Part shown: in pieces, positions 24,419 through 33,865 of the stretch
Layout: every line of letters starts with the position of its first letter
How positions within the stretch are numbered: position 1 is the stretch's first letter
Origin: Saposhnikovia divaricata
Taxonomy: Eukaryota; Streptophyta; Magnoliopsida; Apiales; Apiaceae
Direction of reading: 5' to 3'
NCBI GenBank assembly: GCA_036435485.1
Contig: CM071595.1
Location: 3,844,001-3,908,000, forward strand
Length of the DNA stretch: 64,000 nt
The notes under the pieces: model-generated
Database searches by the model: none
What the model saw: only the letters and a program-made list of their open reading frames with translations
What the model was told of the DNA's origin: nothing
Translations under genes and position numbers: made by a program

Positions 24419-27106
24419 ATGGTTCAAACACGAAGAACAACACCAGTTGTAACTGAGGCCGTGCCAATTAGCTCTGCCCCACCTCTCACCGAACAGGTTC
24501 CCCCAGCATTAGGGGCGATTGCCCAACAAGCTCCGCCAGCATCAGGGGCGATCACCCAATCTCAAGTTTCTCAACAATCAGGGGCGATCCCCCACGTTGA
24601 GAGTACATTACTTCCGATTACCCGTACAAGACGAGAAACCAATCCTCTTCAGATGGTGGTCTCTCCTCTGATTGATCCGAACAACCCATCGCATGGGGTC
24701 CAGATCCACACTACAGATCTCCCCGTGAGTACTAACCCGACATACGGGCTGCCTAATTATCCTCCTATCCAAGGGACAGGCCCAAGTGGTCACGCTTTGC
24801 AGATCCGAGATCGAGAGTATCACGATTATTCGGGTCCTTATACTGATGAAACCTCCTCCGACGATGAGGATGATGACCGTGATGAAGCCCCGAGGAGGCG
24901 ACGTGCTAGTAGAGAACCTCGAAGGAGGACTCAAGACATCCGTGATGGACAATCTTTGACAACTGCTGAAAGGATCAAGGCTTATGAGGCCGAGATCTTA
25001 AAATTGAAGGAAGATATGGCAAGGGAACAAGCTAGGCTAAATCAAACTCAGCCTCCTCCAACTGCAGGAAGGATTCCCATCATTGATTTGGAGAGGTCTT
25101 CAAGGAAACAAAGAAGGGCTGATGCCTCATTCGGAAGAACAACCACAAGGATGGAAATTCCCAAGGGAAACCCCAAAGATCTGATGCCTCTCGGAGATCC
25201 TGATGATCCAACACCCCCGTTCACCGAGGAAGTGATGAATGCTCACATCTCAAGGAAGTTTAAGATGCCTACAATAAAGGCTTATGATGGAACGGGTGAT
25301 CCCGCAAACCACGTCAGGACGTTCTCGAACGCACTGCTGCTGCAGCCTGCAAGTGATGCCCTAAAGTGCAGAGCGTTCCCCCAAACCTTGTCGGGCATGG
25401 CTCAGAGATGGTATAGCCGATTGCCTGCGAACTCTATTGGCTCTTTTAAGGAGTTGAGTGCCGCCTTCGTTAGCCAATTCATTAGCGGAAGGGTGCATGA
25501 GAAGAGCTCCGCATCTCTTATGTATGTGGTGCAAGGAAAGAATGAAAACCTGAGGGACTACCTCAAGAGATTCACTAAGGAGACCCTGAATATCACTGAT
25601 TTGGAAAATAAGGTGGCAATGGTAGCCCTGGAGCACGGAACCACTGACCTCTTCTTCAAGAGATCATTGGCGAAGCATCCCCCTGAGAACATGGCTGAGC
25701 TCCAACGAAGGGCTGATAAGTATATTAAAGCTGAGGATAGCTTGAATAAAGAAACCACCGTAGGTGGAGGAGGAAGTAACAATGACTCCAAGAAGCGAAA
25801 GCAAGACCAGGACTATGATGATCAAGAGTATGATGCTAGGGACAAGTATCCCCGAACTAGCGAGGACTCCGACTCTGCCCCTAAGAAGAACCAAGGGTCA
25901 AGGTTCACTGAGTATGCAAGGTTGAATACTCCTAGGAGTCGAATCTTGTTGGACATTGAGAATGATAAGGATTTCAGATGGCCGAAGCCACTCAGGGGTG
26001 ATCCCGCAAAGAGAAACCAGAATCAGTATTGCAGATTCCATAGAGACGTGGGGCATGACACTGACGATTGCAAGCAACTCAAAGATGAGATCGAGTTTTT
26101 GATCCGTAGAGGGAAGCTGAGGCACTTCACTAAGGGTGAAGACCGTGGTAACCAGATAAGAGACTATAATAGAAGGAATGACAATCAAGATCGCAACCCA
26201 CAGCCCCGAGGGCCAGTAATCAACATGATCTCAGGAGGCCCGACTGCGGCCGGGACAACTAAGAACTCTCGAAAGGCTTATGCCCGAGAGGTGTTGTACA
26301 TCGTGGGAGAGGCCCCGAAGCGTGCAAAAACTGAGGTAGCGATTAGCTTTGATGACTCAGACTTGGAAGGGGTGAAGTTCCCCCATGATGACCCGTTGGT
26401 CATAACTCCTGTGATTGGAAACTCGGAGGTGAAGCGAGTCTTGATAGACAATGGAGCTTCCGTTGACATTCTGTTTCATGATGCGTTTGTGAAGATGGGA
26501 TACACTGATTCTCAGTTGACCCCCAATAACATGCCTATATACGGATTTAATGGAGTAAAATCCAAAGTTGAAGGGACTATTCAGCTGCCTGTAACTATTG
26601 GGCAAGAGCCCAAGGAGGCCACTCAGATGTTGAACTTCCTGGTAATCAAGGCGGCTTCAACGTACAACGCTATCCTTGGAAGGACTGGACTTCATGCATT
26701 CAAGGCTGTTGCCTCAACCTATCATGTGAAGATCAAGTTCCCTACCAGGAATGGTGTTGGAGAACATAAAGGTGATCAGAAGATGGCACGAAGCTGTTAT
26801 GTGGCCTCGTTAAGGCCTGACGGAGTCGGGGGGCAGGTCCTTCCGATTGAAGACATGGATGTCCACAGTGGTAAGGAACACAAAGAAAGGTCAGCAGAGG
26901 ACATCACACAGAAGCCTCGGACAGCCATTGAGGCTAAGGCGTTAACTGACTTTGTGATTGAGTGCACCATTGGCAACCAAGAAGTTGGGGGGCAGGAGGT
27001 AGTACCCCGAGCAGGAAGTGAACTGCAGAATGAGGAGACCAGAAGGAGTGGCGGGTGCTCTATTTTGATGGAGCATCAAAAACAAAATCAAGTGGTGCAG
27101 GCCTAG
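24419..27106 (+). CDS. Gag-protease polyprotein of a Tat-like Ty3/Gypsy retrotransposon
   Basis: An uninterrupted 895-codon ORF. Its ATG is 33 bp after the LTR end in a good context (CAACCATGG). Residues 1-240 are proline-rich, then acidic and arginine-rich, with a short predicted coiled coil near 190-210 (AYEAEILKLKEDMAREQARL). Residues ~285-430 form the retrotransposon Gag capsid domain, with QRWYSRLPANSIGSF around W331. A zinc-knuckle variant, YCRFHRDVGHDTDDC, has C538, H541, H546 and C551. An aspartic protease follows, with LIDNGAS (D677; DNG in place of the usual DTG, as in many plant Tat elements) and ILGR at 752-755. Residues ~835-857 (TAIEAKALTDFVIECTI) match the connector normally placed after reverse transcriptase and RNase H, so the ORF crosses an internal deletion in frame. 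The last ~18 residues read an RNase H start in the wrong frame. Gag packages RNA and protease matures it. Confident as gag-pro; whether it is expressed is unknown. Confidence 0.93.
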   Translation: MVQTRRTTPVVTEAVPISSAPPLTEQVPPALGAIAQQAPPASGAITQSQVSQQSGAIPHVESTLLPITRTRRETNPLQMVVSPLIDPNNPSHGVQIHTTDLPVSTNPTYGLPNYPPIQGTGPSGHALQIRDREYHDYSGPYTDETSSDDEDDDRDEAPRRRRASREPRRRTQDIRDGQSLTTAERIKAYEAEILKLKEDMAREQARLNQTQPPPTAGRIPIIDLERSSRKQRRADASFGRTTTRMEIPKGNPKDLMPLGDPDDPTPPFTEEVMNAHISRKFKMPTIKAYDGTGDPANHVRTFSNALLLQPASDALKCRAFPQTLSGMAQRWYSRLPANSIGSFKELSAAFVSQFISGRVHEKSSASLMYVVQGKNENLRDYLKRFTKETLNITDLENKVAMVALEHGTTDLFFKRSLAKHPPENMAELQRRADKYIKAEDSLNKETTVGGGGSNNDSKKRKQDQDYDDQEYDARDKYPRTSEDSDSAPKKNQGSRFTEYARLNTPRSRILLDIENDKDFRWPKPLRGDPAKRNQNQYCRFHRDVGHDTDDCKQLKDEIEFLIRRGKLRHFTKGEDRGNQIRDYNRRNDNQDRNPQPRGPVINMISGGPTAAGTTKNSRKAYAREVLYIVGEAPKRAKTEVAISFDDSDLEGVKFPHDDPLVITPVIGNSEVKRVLIDNGASVDILFHDAFVKMGYTDSQLTPNNMPIYGFNGVKSKVEGTIQLPVTIGQEPKEATQMLNFLVIKAASTYNAILGRTGLHAFKAVASTYHVKIKFPTRNGVGEHKGDQKMARSCYVASLRPDGVGGQVLPIEDMDVHSGKEHKERSAEDITQKPRTAIEAKALTDFVIECTIGNQEVGGQEVVPRAGSELQNEETRRSGGCSILMEHQKQNQVVQA

Positions 27107-27130
27107 TCTTGCAAAACCCCGATTGGGCTT
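26920..27130 (+). pseudogene. First pol relic: connector and start of the second RNase H, frameshifted
   Basis: The in-frame connector at 26921-26990 is followed, from 27058 and two bases out of the gag-pro frame, by the RNase H opening LYFDGASKTKSSGAGLVLQ. After CAAAACCCCGATTGG the similarity is lost. A second copy of the same connector and RNase H start lies about 660 bp downstream. The first catalytic aspartate (in FDGAS) is present; the rest of the domain is not. Confidence 0.75.
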
Positions 27131-27408
27131 AAGTTATTCTAGTAGGACTTAGCTTCATATTTATATAGTAGAAGTAGAAATAAGGTTCATTAAAACCATT
27201 GCAGAGCATGTTGCTCCGAGTAGGACAGTAGTACTCTATGTAAGGGTTGAACCCATTTCAAGTTATTAATGCAAGTTTGTTTTCCATTCATTGATTGTGA
27301 TTTTATTTATGTGCCAAGCACCTGATGTGTGAGTCAAAGAAGACCAAGTACCGAAAATAAAAGAATACACGAATGAAAACAAACGAATGCATACCTCGAA
27401 TGGTAGAG
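27131..27408 (+). other. Noncoding stretch between the two pol relics
   Basis: AT-rich sequence with stops in all forward frames. No recognisable domain, repeat or second LTR was seen. Confidence 0.6.
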
Positions 27409-28186
27409 TTAGGTTACGGCAGATAAGAATTTTAGTCCTTGAAGGATCCTGGATAAAGACAAACGTTGAAGTCTTGATGGAACACCCGCTGAAGAAACAT
27501 ATTGCATAGCATGAAAGCCAATGGAAGGCTCATCAAGTGGGTAATCTAACTAAAAGAATTCGATGTTAAGCCTAGTACGGCCATCAAAGCTCAGGCTCTA
27601 GCTGACTTCGTGGTTGAATATACCATTGACAACCAAGAAGTCGGGGGGCAGGAGGTAATAGACCAGGAAGGTCAGCAAGGTGAGAAACCCCTGGAAGAGA
27701 AGAAGGAATATTGGATGCTCTATTTTGATGAAACCCCTGGAAGAGAAGAAGGAATATTGGATGCTCTATTTTGATGGGGCATCAAAAACAAAAAGCTCTA
27801 TTTTCATGGGGCATCTAAAACAAAAACCAGTGGTGCAGGTTAAGTTATGCAAAGCCCCGATGGGTTCACACTCGAGTATGCCTTGAAGTTGGACTTCCAA
27901 ACAACCTGCAACGAGGCGGAGTATGAAGCTCTATTGGCCAGCCTTGGATTGACGAGAGCCCTGAGGGTGAAGAACCTGAAAGTTTGTGGAGACTCAAATC
28001 TGGTAGTCTCACAAGTCAATGGAGAGTTTGAGGCTAGAGAAAAGAATATGGCCAAACACTTGAGGATTGTGAAAGCCGTGATAGCCCCGCTCGATAAATG
28101 CCATGTTGAGTATATCCCAAGAGAGAAAAGAACATTAAGGCCGAAGCCCAGTCTAAGTATGGCACTTCTGAGATAAAGAATTATGC
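27409..28186 (+). pseudogene. Second pol relic: end of RNase H 1, connector, archaeal-type RNase H
   Basis: Broken coding sequence. First come weak RNase H C-terminal motifs (EHPLKKH near 27480, GRLIKWVI then a stop near 27525), then the connector EFDVKPSTAIKAQALADF at 27556-27609. The RNase H start follows with its FDGAS motif disrupted by 46-bp and 32-bp tandem duplications, both frame-breaking. The remainder is open from 27847: NEAEYEALLASLG (catalytic glutamate), then CGDSNLVVSQVNGEFEAR (second aspartate), then IPREK followed by a frameshift. After the shift the expected final ADAL-type aspartate reads AEAQ. This second RNase H, of the family also found in plant Tat elements, normally removes RNA from RNA:DNA hybrids. 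Not functional as read. Confidence 0.8.
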
Positions 28187-28249
28187 AGAGAGCTTTTGCT
28201 TCCAGGTCTTGAAGACCCCACCATCGAATCAAAATTGGTAGCACCAGTT

Positions 28250-28352
28250 GATGTAAGCTGAAGGATAGACCCTCTTCGAGCTCATCTCGAGACTAGTTGG
28301 CTCCCTGATAATGCCTTGAAGGCACAGAAATAGTTAGTGAGAGTGTTGAGAT
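28250..28352 (+). pseudogene. Relic of the connector between RNase H and integrase
   Basis: One frame reads RIDPLRAHLETSWLPDNALKAQ with stops before and after. This matches the conserved stretch that precedes the integrase zinc finger in Tat-lineage elements. No HHCC zinc finger or integrase core follows; the sequence passes straight into the 3' untranslated part, so integrase was deleted here. Confidence 0.65.
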
Positions 28353-29280
28353 GAGAGGTCCTTTGTCATTCCTTACTTAAAATCTTGAATCTCAAATCCC
28401 GACACAAAATTTTAGCCTTGATGGCCAAAAAGGTTGTCTGCCTCCAATCAAATTTGTCATTTGAAGTTTAAGGACTTGAATCAAGAGCCTTCAATCGAAT
28501 ATAAACCAAAGCAAGGTCCTGTGAGCATAAGAAGAAGGTTGGAAACCTAGAACCAAGAAAAGAAGGTTAACAACCAGCCAAGACACACCGGACTTGAAGT
28601 CAAACGCTGAGGAGCAAGTGAACTCCCTGTACGATCAACTGAAAAGTAAGACCTCCTCCGTATGAAGCAAGGGGGGCAAGAACTAAGGGACTTCATCATT
28701 CCTACATCTTAGAATGAGAATCAAGGGAATCAAGGGTTGATAATAACCTTAAAACCAAGGTCTCAGCAAATAAGTTAAGGCCCGGAAGGTCACAAGTCAA
28801 GGTTCACGAAACCATTTAAGGCATAACAAACACCTCATATTGACCTGAAACCTCGTGTTGGTGATCCAGAACACCAACATCAACATTAGAATCCAGGCTT
28901 TGTGTTATAAATCAAGGGCTAAGGAACTAAGTTGAAGCCTTAGAAGGCCAACAAAGCTATCAGATCCAACCTTGGATCAAGAGATTCGTGAACAACTCAA
29001 GAATGAGTAACTGAACCAACATTCCAACAAGGTGGATGAAAGGTTCAAAGTAATTCTATGTAAGATTAGGCAAGCATGAAACCTTTGAGAGGATTTTGAA
29101 GCTTTCTCGTGGAAGGTTTGGAAACCCATTTACTATGTCACCAAGGTGCTTCATGAAGCTGACCTGAATCACTCCGCTATAGAGAAGTTTGCTTTAGGCA
29201 CGGTCATGGGCTCAATAAAATTGAGACCTTACTTTTTAGTCACGTAAAATCGAGGTCTTGACAGACCAAGCCATTAAAAG
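28353..29280 (+). other. Unique part of the Tat 3' untranslated region
   Basis: About 930 bp, purine-rich in places, with stops in all forward frames. I see no domain, repeat or RNA gene. Position and lack of coding fit the long 3' UTR known in Tat elements. Confidence 0.6.
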
Positions 29281-30030
29281 GCCATTAATTCGACCAGAAT
29301 CCTGGTCGAAATGACCAAGAATCCTGGTCGAAAAATTGTTCGACTGAGCCACGAAAAAGGCCATTAATTCGACCAGAATCCTGGTCGAAATGACCAAGAA
29401 TCCTGGTCAAAAAATTGTTCGACTGAGCCACGAAAAAGGCCATTAATTCGACCAGAATCCTGGTCGAAATGACCAAGAATCCTGGTCGAAAAACTCTTCG
29501 ACGAGGCCACGAATTTGGCCCTTAATTCGACCAGAATCCTGGTCGAAATAACTAGGAATTCTGGTCGAAAATCCGTTCGACCAGGAGAAAATTGAGACCT
29601 TATTTCGACCAGAATCCTGGTCGAAATGACTAGGAATTCTGATCGAAAATTCATTCGACCAGGAGAAATTTTGGACCCTTATTTCGACCAGAATCCTGGT
29701 CGAAACGACCAGGAATCCTGGTCGAAAATCCGTTCGACCAGGAGAAAATTGAGACCTTATTTCGACCAGAATCCTGGTCGAAATGACTAGGAATTCTGAT
29801 CGAAAATTCATTCGACCAGGAGAAATTTTGGACCCTTATTTCGACCAGAATCCTGGTCGAAACGACCAGGAATCCTGGTCGAAAATCCGTTCGACCAGGA
29901 GAAAATTGAGACCCTATTTCGACCAGAATCCTGGTCGAAACGACCAGGAATCCTGGTCGAAAATCCGTTCGACCAGGAGAAAAATGAGACCTTATTTCGA
30001 CCAGAATCCTGGTCGAAATCCTGGTCGAAA
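29281..30030. repeat. Ten-copy 78-79-bp tandem array of palindromes
   Basis: A palindrome with arms TTCGACCAG and CTGGTCGAA around a 4-base centre starts at 29289, 29368, 29447, 29526, 29604, 29683, 29761, 29840, 29918 and 29996, giving spacings of 78-79 bp. Many units hold a second inverted pair (TCCTGGTCGAA and TTCGACCAGGA) separated by 6 bases. The left three to four units share a GAGCCACGAA form and the rest a CAGGAGAAAATTGAG form. Forward and reverse open frames here are by-products of repetition. Tandem arrays in the 3' UTR are a known trait of Tat elements. Confidence 0.93.
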
Positions 30031-30130
30031 AATGTGAAGTTTCCTGATCGAAATTTGTGATCAAAATTCAGAAATTTGAGTCGAAATGATAATTTCTGAA
30101 TAGTACTAGCCCTTGGAAATAAAAAATTTC

Positions 30131-30229
30131 CAAGCTCGACCCCAGCCAGGGGCTCTGCCCCTTGGACCCCGCCAGGGGCTGCCGCCCCTTGGACCCCGCC
30201 CGGGGGCTGCTGCCCCCGGACCCCCGCTA
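30131..30229. repeat. Three GC-rich hairpin units
   Basis: Three successive units of about 27-30 bp, each with a perfect inverted pair: AGGGGC/GCCCCT with loop TCT, AGGGGC/GCCCCT with loop TGCC, and GGGGGC/GCCCCC with loop TGCT. They are separated by CTTGGACCCCGCC-like spacers. The strong local GC content contrasts with the AT-rich surroundings. Confidence 0.85.
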
Positions 30230-30660
30230 GTGCCGTTTAGCACCGTTTAACGTCATTTAGAATCGCTTAACATTGTTTAAGTGTCGTTCAAGGCTTGTTA
30301 GTGCCGATAAGCACCGATTAAGTGTCGATTAGCACCGTTAGTGCCGATAAGCACCGATTAAGTGTCGATTAGCACCGTTAGTGCCGATAAGCACCGATTA
30401 AGTGCCGATAGCACCGTCAGTGCCGATAAGCACCGATTAAGTACCGATTAGCACCGTTAGTGCCGATAGCACCGTTAGTGCCGATAAGCACCGTTCAGTG
30501 TCGTTTAATACCGGTTGGCGTCACTTAAACGTTGTTTAAGTGTCGTTTAAGGCTAGTTAGTACCGTTTAGTGCCGTTTTATGCCGTTCAACGTCGTTTAA
30601 ACATTGTTTAAATGTCGTTAAGGCTGATTAGTGCCGATTAGCATCGAATTGACATTGTCG
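30230..30660. repeat. Short tandem array of GTGCCGATAAGCACCGATTA units
   Basis: A 40-bp unit (GTTAGTGCCGATAAGCACCG, then ATTAAGTGTCGATTAGCACC) is repeated at about 30297, 30337 and 30377 and in shortened forms to about 30500. On both sides lie looser relatives built on GTGCCGTTTA and GTGTCGTTTA, so the array looks like a degenerate 10-20-bp motif re-amplified at its centre. Confidence 0.88.
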
Positions 30661-30740
30661 TAAACGCGTCGGTCGCTCCACGCTTTACATAAAGACAATA
30701 CTCGTGAAACACTAGTGTATAAAGATGAACCCTGACCCGA
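30661..30740. other. Right end of the Tat insertion, no LTR
   Basis: Unique 80 bp ending CCTGACCCGA, after which satellite resumes in mid-monomer with GGTATCGTTAAAAATCC. There is no TG..CA terminus, no polypurine tract and no copy of the 5' LTR, so the 3' end was lost. Confidence 0.7.
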
Positions 30741-30872
30741 GGTATCGTTAAAAATCCAGTCGGGCCATTTTGTGAATATTTTTACATATTTTGTTCCTAA
30801 GGAATCCTAAACCCTAAATCGTAAATCTTAAACCCCTAAACCCTTACCCCCAAACCCTAAACCCTAAACCTT
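30741..30872. repeat. 132-bp direct repeat flanking the Tat insertion, right copy
   Basis: Counterpart of 23734-23865. Beyond it the B block continues normally with ATACCCTGAACC, so the right flank contains the uninterrupted target sequence. Confidence 0.88.
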
Positions 30873-30928
30873 ATACCCTGAACCCTAAAACCTTAAATCC
30901 TGAAACCCTAAACCTTAAACCCTAAACC
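30803..30928 (-). repeat. Telomere-like block 17 (type B, complete)
   Basis: Full B block just right of the Tat insertion. It repeats the left half that also survives as block 16, with one change (TTACCCCCAAACC for TTACCCCTAAACC). Confidence 0.9.
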
Positions 30929-32611
30929 AGCATTCAACCAAATTTTATTTGATGCAGTTCGGACTTGAATCGAAGCTGATATGATCGAAACTCGGTTTTT
31001 GGATAATCCTCAAAGGGATTGTTACACGGGATATTGTTAAAAATTGAGTCAGACCATTTTATGGATATTTTTACATATTTTGTTCCTATGGGTTATTGGA
31101 ATTCAACGAAATTTTATTTGACGCAGCTCGGACCGGAATCGGAGCTGATATGATCGAAACTCAGTTTTCGGAAAATTCTCAAAGGGGTTAGTACATGGGA
31201 TATTGTTAAAAATCAAGTCGAACCATTTTGTGGATATTTTTATATATTTTGTTCCTATGGGTTATTAAAATTTAACAAAATTTTATTTGACGTAGTTCGA
31301 ACCTGAATCGGACCTGATATGATTGAAAATCGGTTTTCGGATAATCCTCAAAGGGGTTAGTACACGAAATATTGTTAAAAATCGGGTCGGACCGTTTCAT
31401 GGACATTTTTACATATTTTGTTCCTATGGGTTATTGGGATTCAACAAAATTTTATTTGACGCGTTTCGGACCTGAATCGGAGCTGATATAATGGAAACTC
31501 GATTTTCGGATATTCCCAAAGGGGTTAGTACACGGGATATTGTTAAAAATCTAGTCGGACCATTTTGCGGATATTTTTACATATTTTGTTCCTATGGGTT
31601 ATTGGAATTCAACGAAATTTTATTTGACGCAATTCGGACCTGAATCGAAGCTGATATAATCGAAACTCGGTTTTTGGATAATCCTCAAAGGGGCTAGTAC
31701 ATGGGATATTGTTAAAAATCGAGTCGGACCATTTTGTGGATATTTTTACATATTTTGTTCCTATGGGTTATTGGGATTCAATGAAATTTTATTTGACGCA
31801 ATTCGGAAATGAATCGGAGCTGATATGATCGAAACTCGGTTTTCGGAAAATTCTCAAAGAGGTTAGTACACGGGATATTGTTAAAAATCAAGTCGGACCA
31901 TTTTGTGGATATTTTTACATATTTTGTTCCTGTGGGTTATTGGAATTCAACGAAATTTTATTTGACACAGTTCGGACCGGAATCGGACCTGATATGATCA
32001 AAACTCGGTTTTCGGAAAACTCTGAAAGGGGTTAGTACAAGGGATATTGTTAAAAATCAAGTCGGACCATTCTGTGGATATTTTTTTATATTTTGTTCCT
32101 ATGGGTTATTAAAATTCAACAAAATTTTATTTGACGTAGTTCGAACCTGAATCGGACCTGATATGATTGAAAATCGGTTTTCGGATAATCCTCAAAGGGG
32201 TTAGTACACGAAATATTGTTAAAAATCGGGTCGGACTATTTCATGGACATTTTTACATATTTTGTTCCTATGGGTCATTGGGATTCAACAAAATTTTATT
32301 TGACGCGTTTCGGACCTGAATCGGAGCTGATATAATGGAAACTCGATTTTCGGATATTCCCAAAGGGGTTAGTACACGGGATATTGTTAAAAATTGAGTC
32401 GGACCATTTTGTGGATATTTTTACATATTTTGTTCCTATGGGTTATTGGAATTCAACGAAATTTTATTTGACGAAATTCGGACCTGAATCGGAGCTGATA
32501 TGATCGAAACTCGATTTTCGGATAATCTTAAAAAGGTGTTAGCATACGGGGTATTGTTAAAAATCGAGTCGGGCCACTTTGTGAATATTTTTACATATTT
32601 TGTTCCTAAGG

Positions 32612-32730
32612 AACCCTAAACCCTAAACCCTAAATCTTAAATCTTAAACCCCTAAACCCTAAACCATAGACCCTGAACCCTAAAACCTTAAATCCTAAAA
32701 CCCTAAACCCTAAACCTTAAACCCTAAACC
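32612..32730 (-). repeat. Telomere-like block 18 (type A, short)
   Basis: Lacks the CCCTTACCCCTAAA portion and has CCATAGACC instead of CCTTAGACC. Confidence 0.9.
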
Positions 32731-33739
32731 AGCATTCAACCAAATTATATTTGATGCAGTTCGGACTTGAATCGAAGCTGATATGATCGAAACTGGGTTT
32801 TCGGATAATCGTCAAAGGGATTAGTACACGGGATATTGTTAAAAATCGAGTCAGACCACTTTGTGGATATTTTTACATATTTGGTTCCTATGGGTTATTA
32901 GAATTCAATGAAATTTTATTTGACGAAGTTCGGACCGGAATCAGAGATGATATGATCGAAACTCGGCTTTCGGAAAATTCTGAAAGGGGTTAGTCCACGG
33001 GATATTGTTAAAAATCAAGCCGAACCATTTTGTGGATATTTTTATATATTTTGTTCCTATGGGTTATTAAAATTTAACAAAATTTTATTTGACGTAGTTC
33101 GAACCTGAATCGGACCTGATATGATTGAAAATCGGTTTTCGGATAATCCTCAAAGGGGTTAGTACACGAAATATTGTTAAAAATCGGGTCGGACCATTTC
33201 ATGGATATTTTTACATATTTTGTTCCTACGGGTTATTGGGATTCAACAAAATTTTATTTGACGCGTTTAGGACCTAAATCGGAGTTGATATAATCGAAAC
33301 TCAATTTTCGGATATTCCCAAAGGGGTTAGTACACGGGATATTGTTAAAAATTGAGTTGGACCATTTTGTGGATATTTTTACATATTTTATTCCTATGGG
33401 TTATTGGAATTCAACGAAATTTTATTTGACGCTGTTCGGACCGGAATCGGAGCTGATATGATCGAAACTCGATTTTCGGATAATCTTAAAAAGGTGTTAG
33501 CATACGGGCTATTGTTAAAAATCGAGTCGGGCCACTTTGTGAATATTTTTACATATTTTGTTCCCATGGGTTATTGGAATTCAACGAAATTTTATTTGAC
33601 GAAATTCGGACCCGAATCGGAGCTAATATGATCGAAACTCGATTTTCGGATTATCTTAAAAAGGTGTTAGCATACGGGGTATCGTTAAAAATCCAGTCGG
33701 GCCATTTTGTGAATATTTTTACATATTTTGTTCCTAAGG

Positions 33740-33865
33740 AATCCTAAACCCTAAATCGTAAATCTTAAACCCCTAAACCCTTACCCCTAAACCCTAAACC
33801 CTAAACCTTATACCCTGAACCCTAAAACCTTAAATCCTGAAACCCTAAACCTTAAACCCTAAACC
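33740..33865 (-). repeat. Telomere-like block 19 (type B)
   Basis: B block with the GGAATCC left edge. Confidence 0.9.

Larger units (their letters stand above)
23866..30740 (+). mobile_element. Degenerate Tat-like Ty3/Gypsy element with 5' LTR only
   Basis: A 6.9-kb insertion that interrupts a type-B telomere-like block after CCTAAACCTT. In order it holds a 520-bp 5' LTR starting TG and ending CA, a primer-binding site, an intact gag-protease ORF, RNase H relics with frameshifts, a short connector normally found before integrase, and a long 3' untranslated part with tandem arrays. Reverse transcriptase, integrase and a 3' LTR are missing. Tat-lineage Ty3/Gypsy elements typically carry a second, archaeal-like RNase H and repeat-rich 3' UTRs, and both are seen here. 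No short target-site duplication is present; a 132-bp satellite segment flanks both ends. Lineage assignment comes from motifs only. Confidence 0.85.
30741..33677. repeat. Higher-order unit c1 (2,937 bp)
   Basis: Unit phase is set at GGTATCGTTAAAAATC. Carries the private ATCCAGTCGGGCC shared with c2 and c3. Seven bp longer than c2 because its A block has one more CCCTAAA. Confidence 0.88.

Noticed and set aside
24608..26605. Reverse-strand open frames opposite gag
   Set aside because: Shadows of the gag-protease coding sequence, with no domains.
29285..30064. Open frames of 63-137 residues in the palindromic array
   Set aside because: Products of a 78-79-bp repeat with few stop codons; the peptides are just the repeat translated.
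29281..30660. CRISPR-like array of hairpin repeats
   Set aside because: No unique spacers of constant size, no cas genes, and a plant retrotransposon context.
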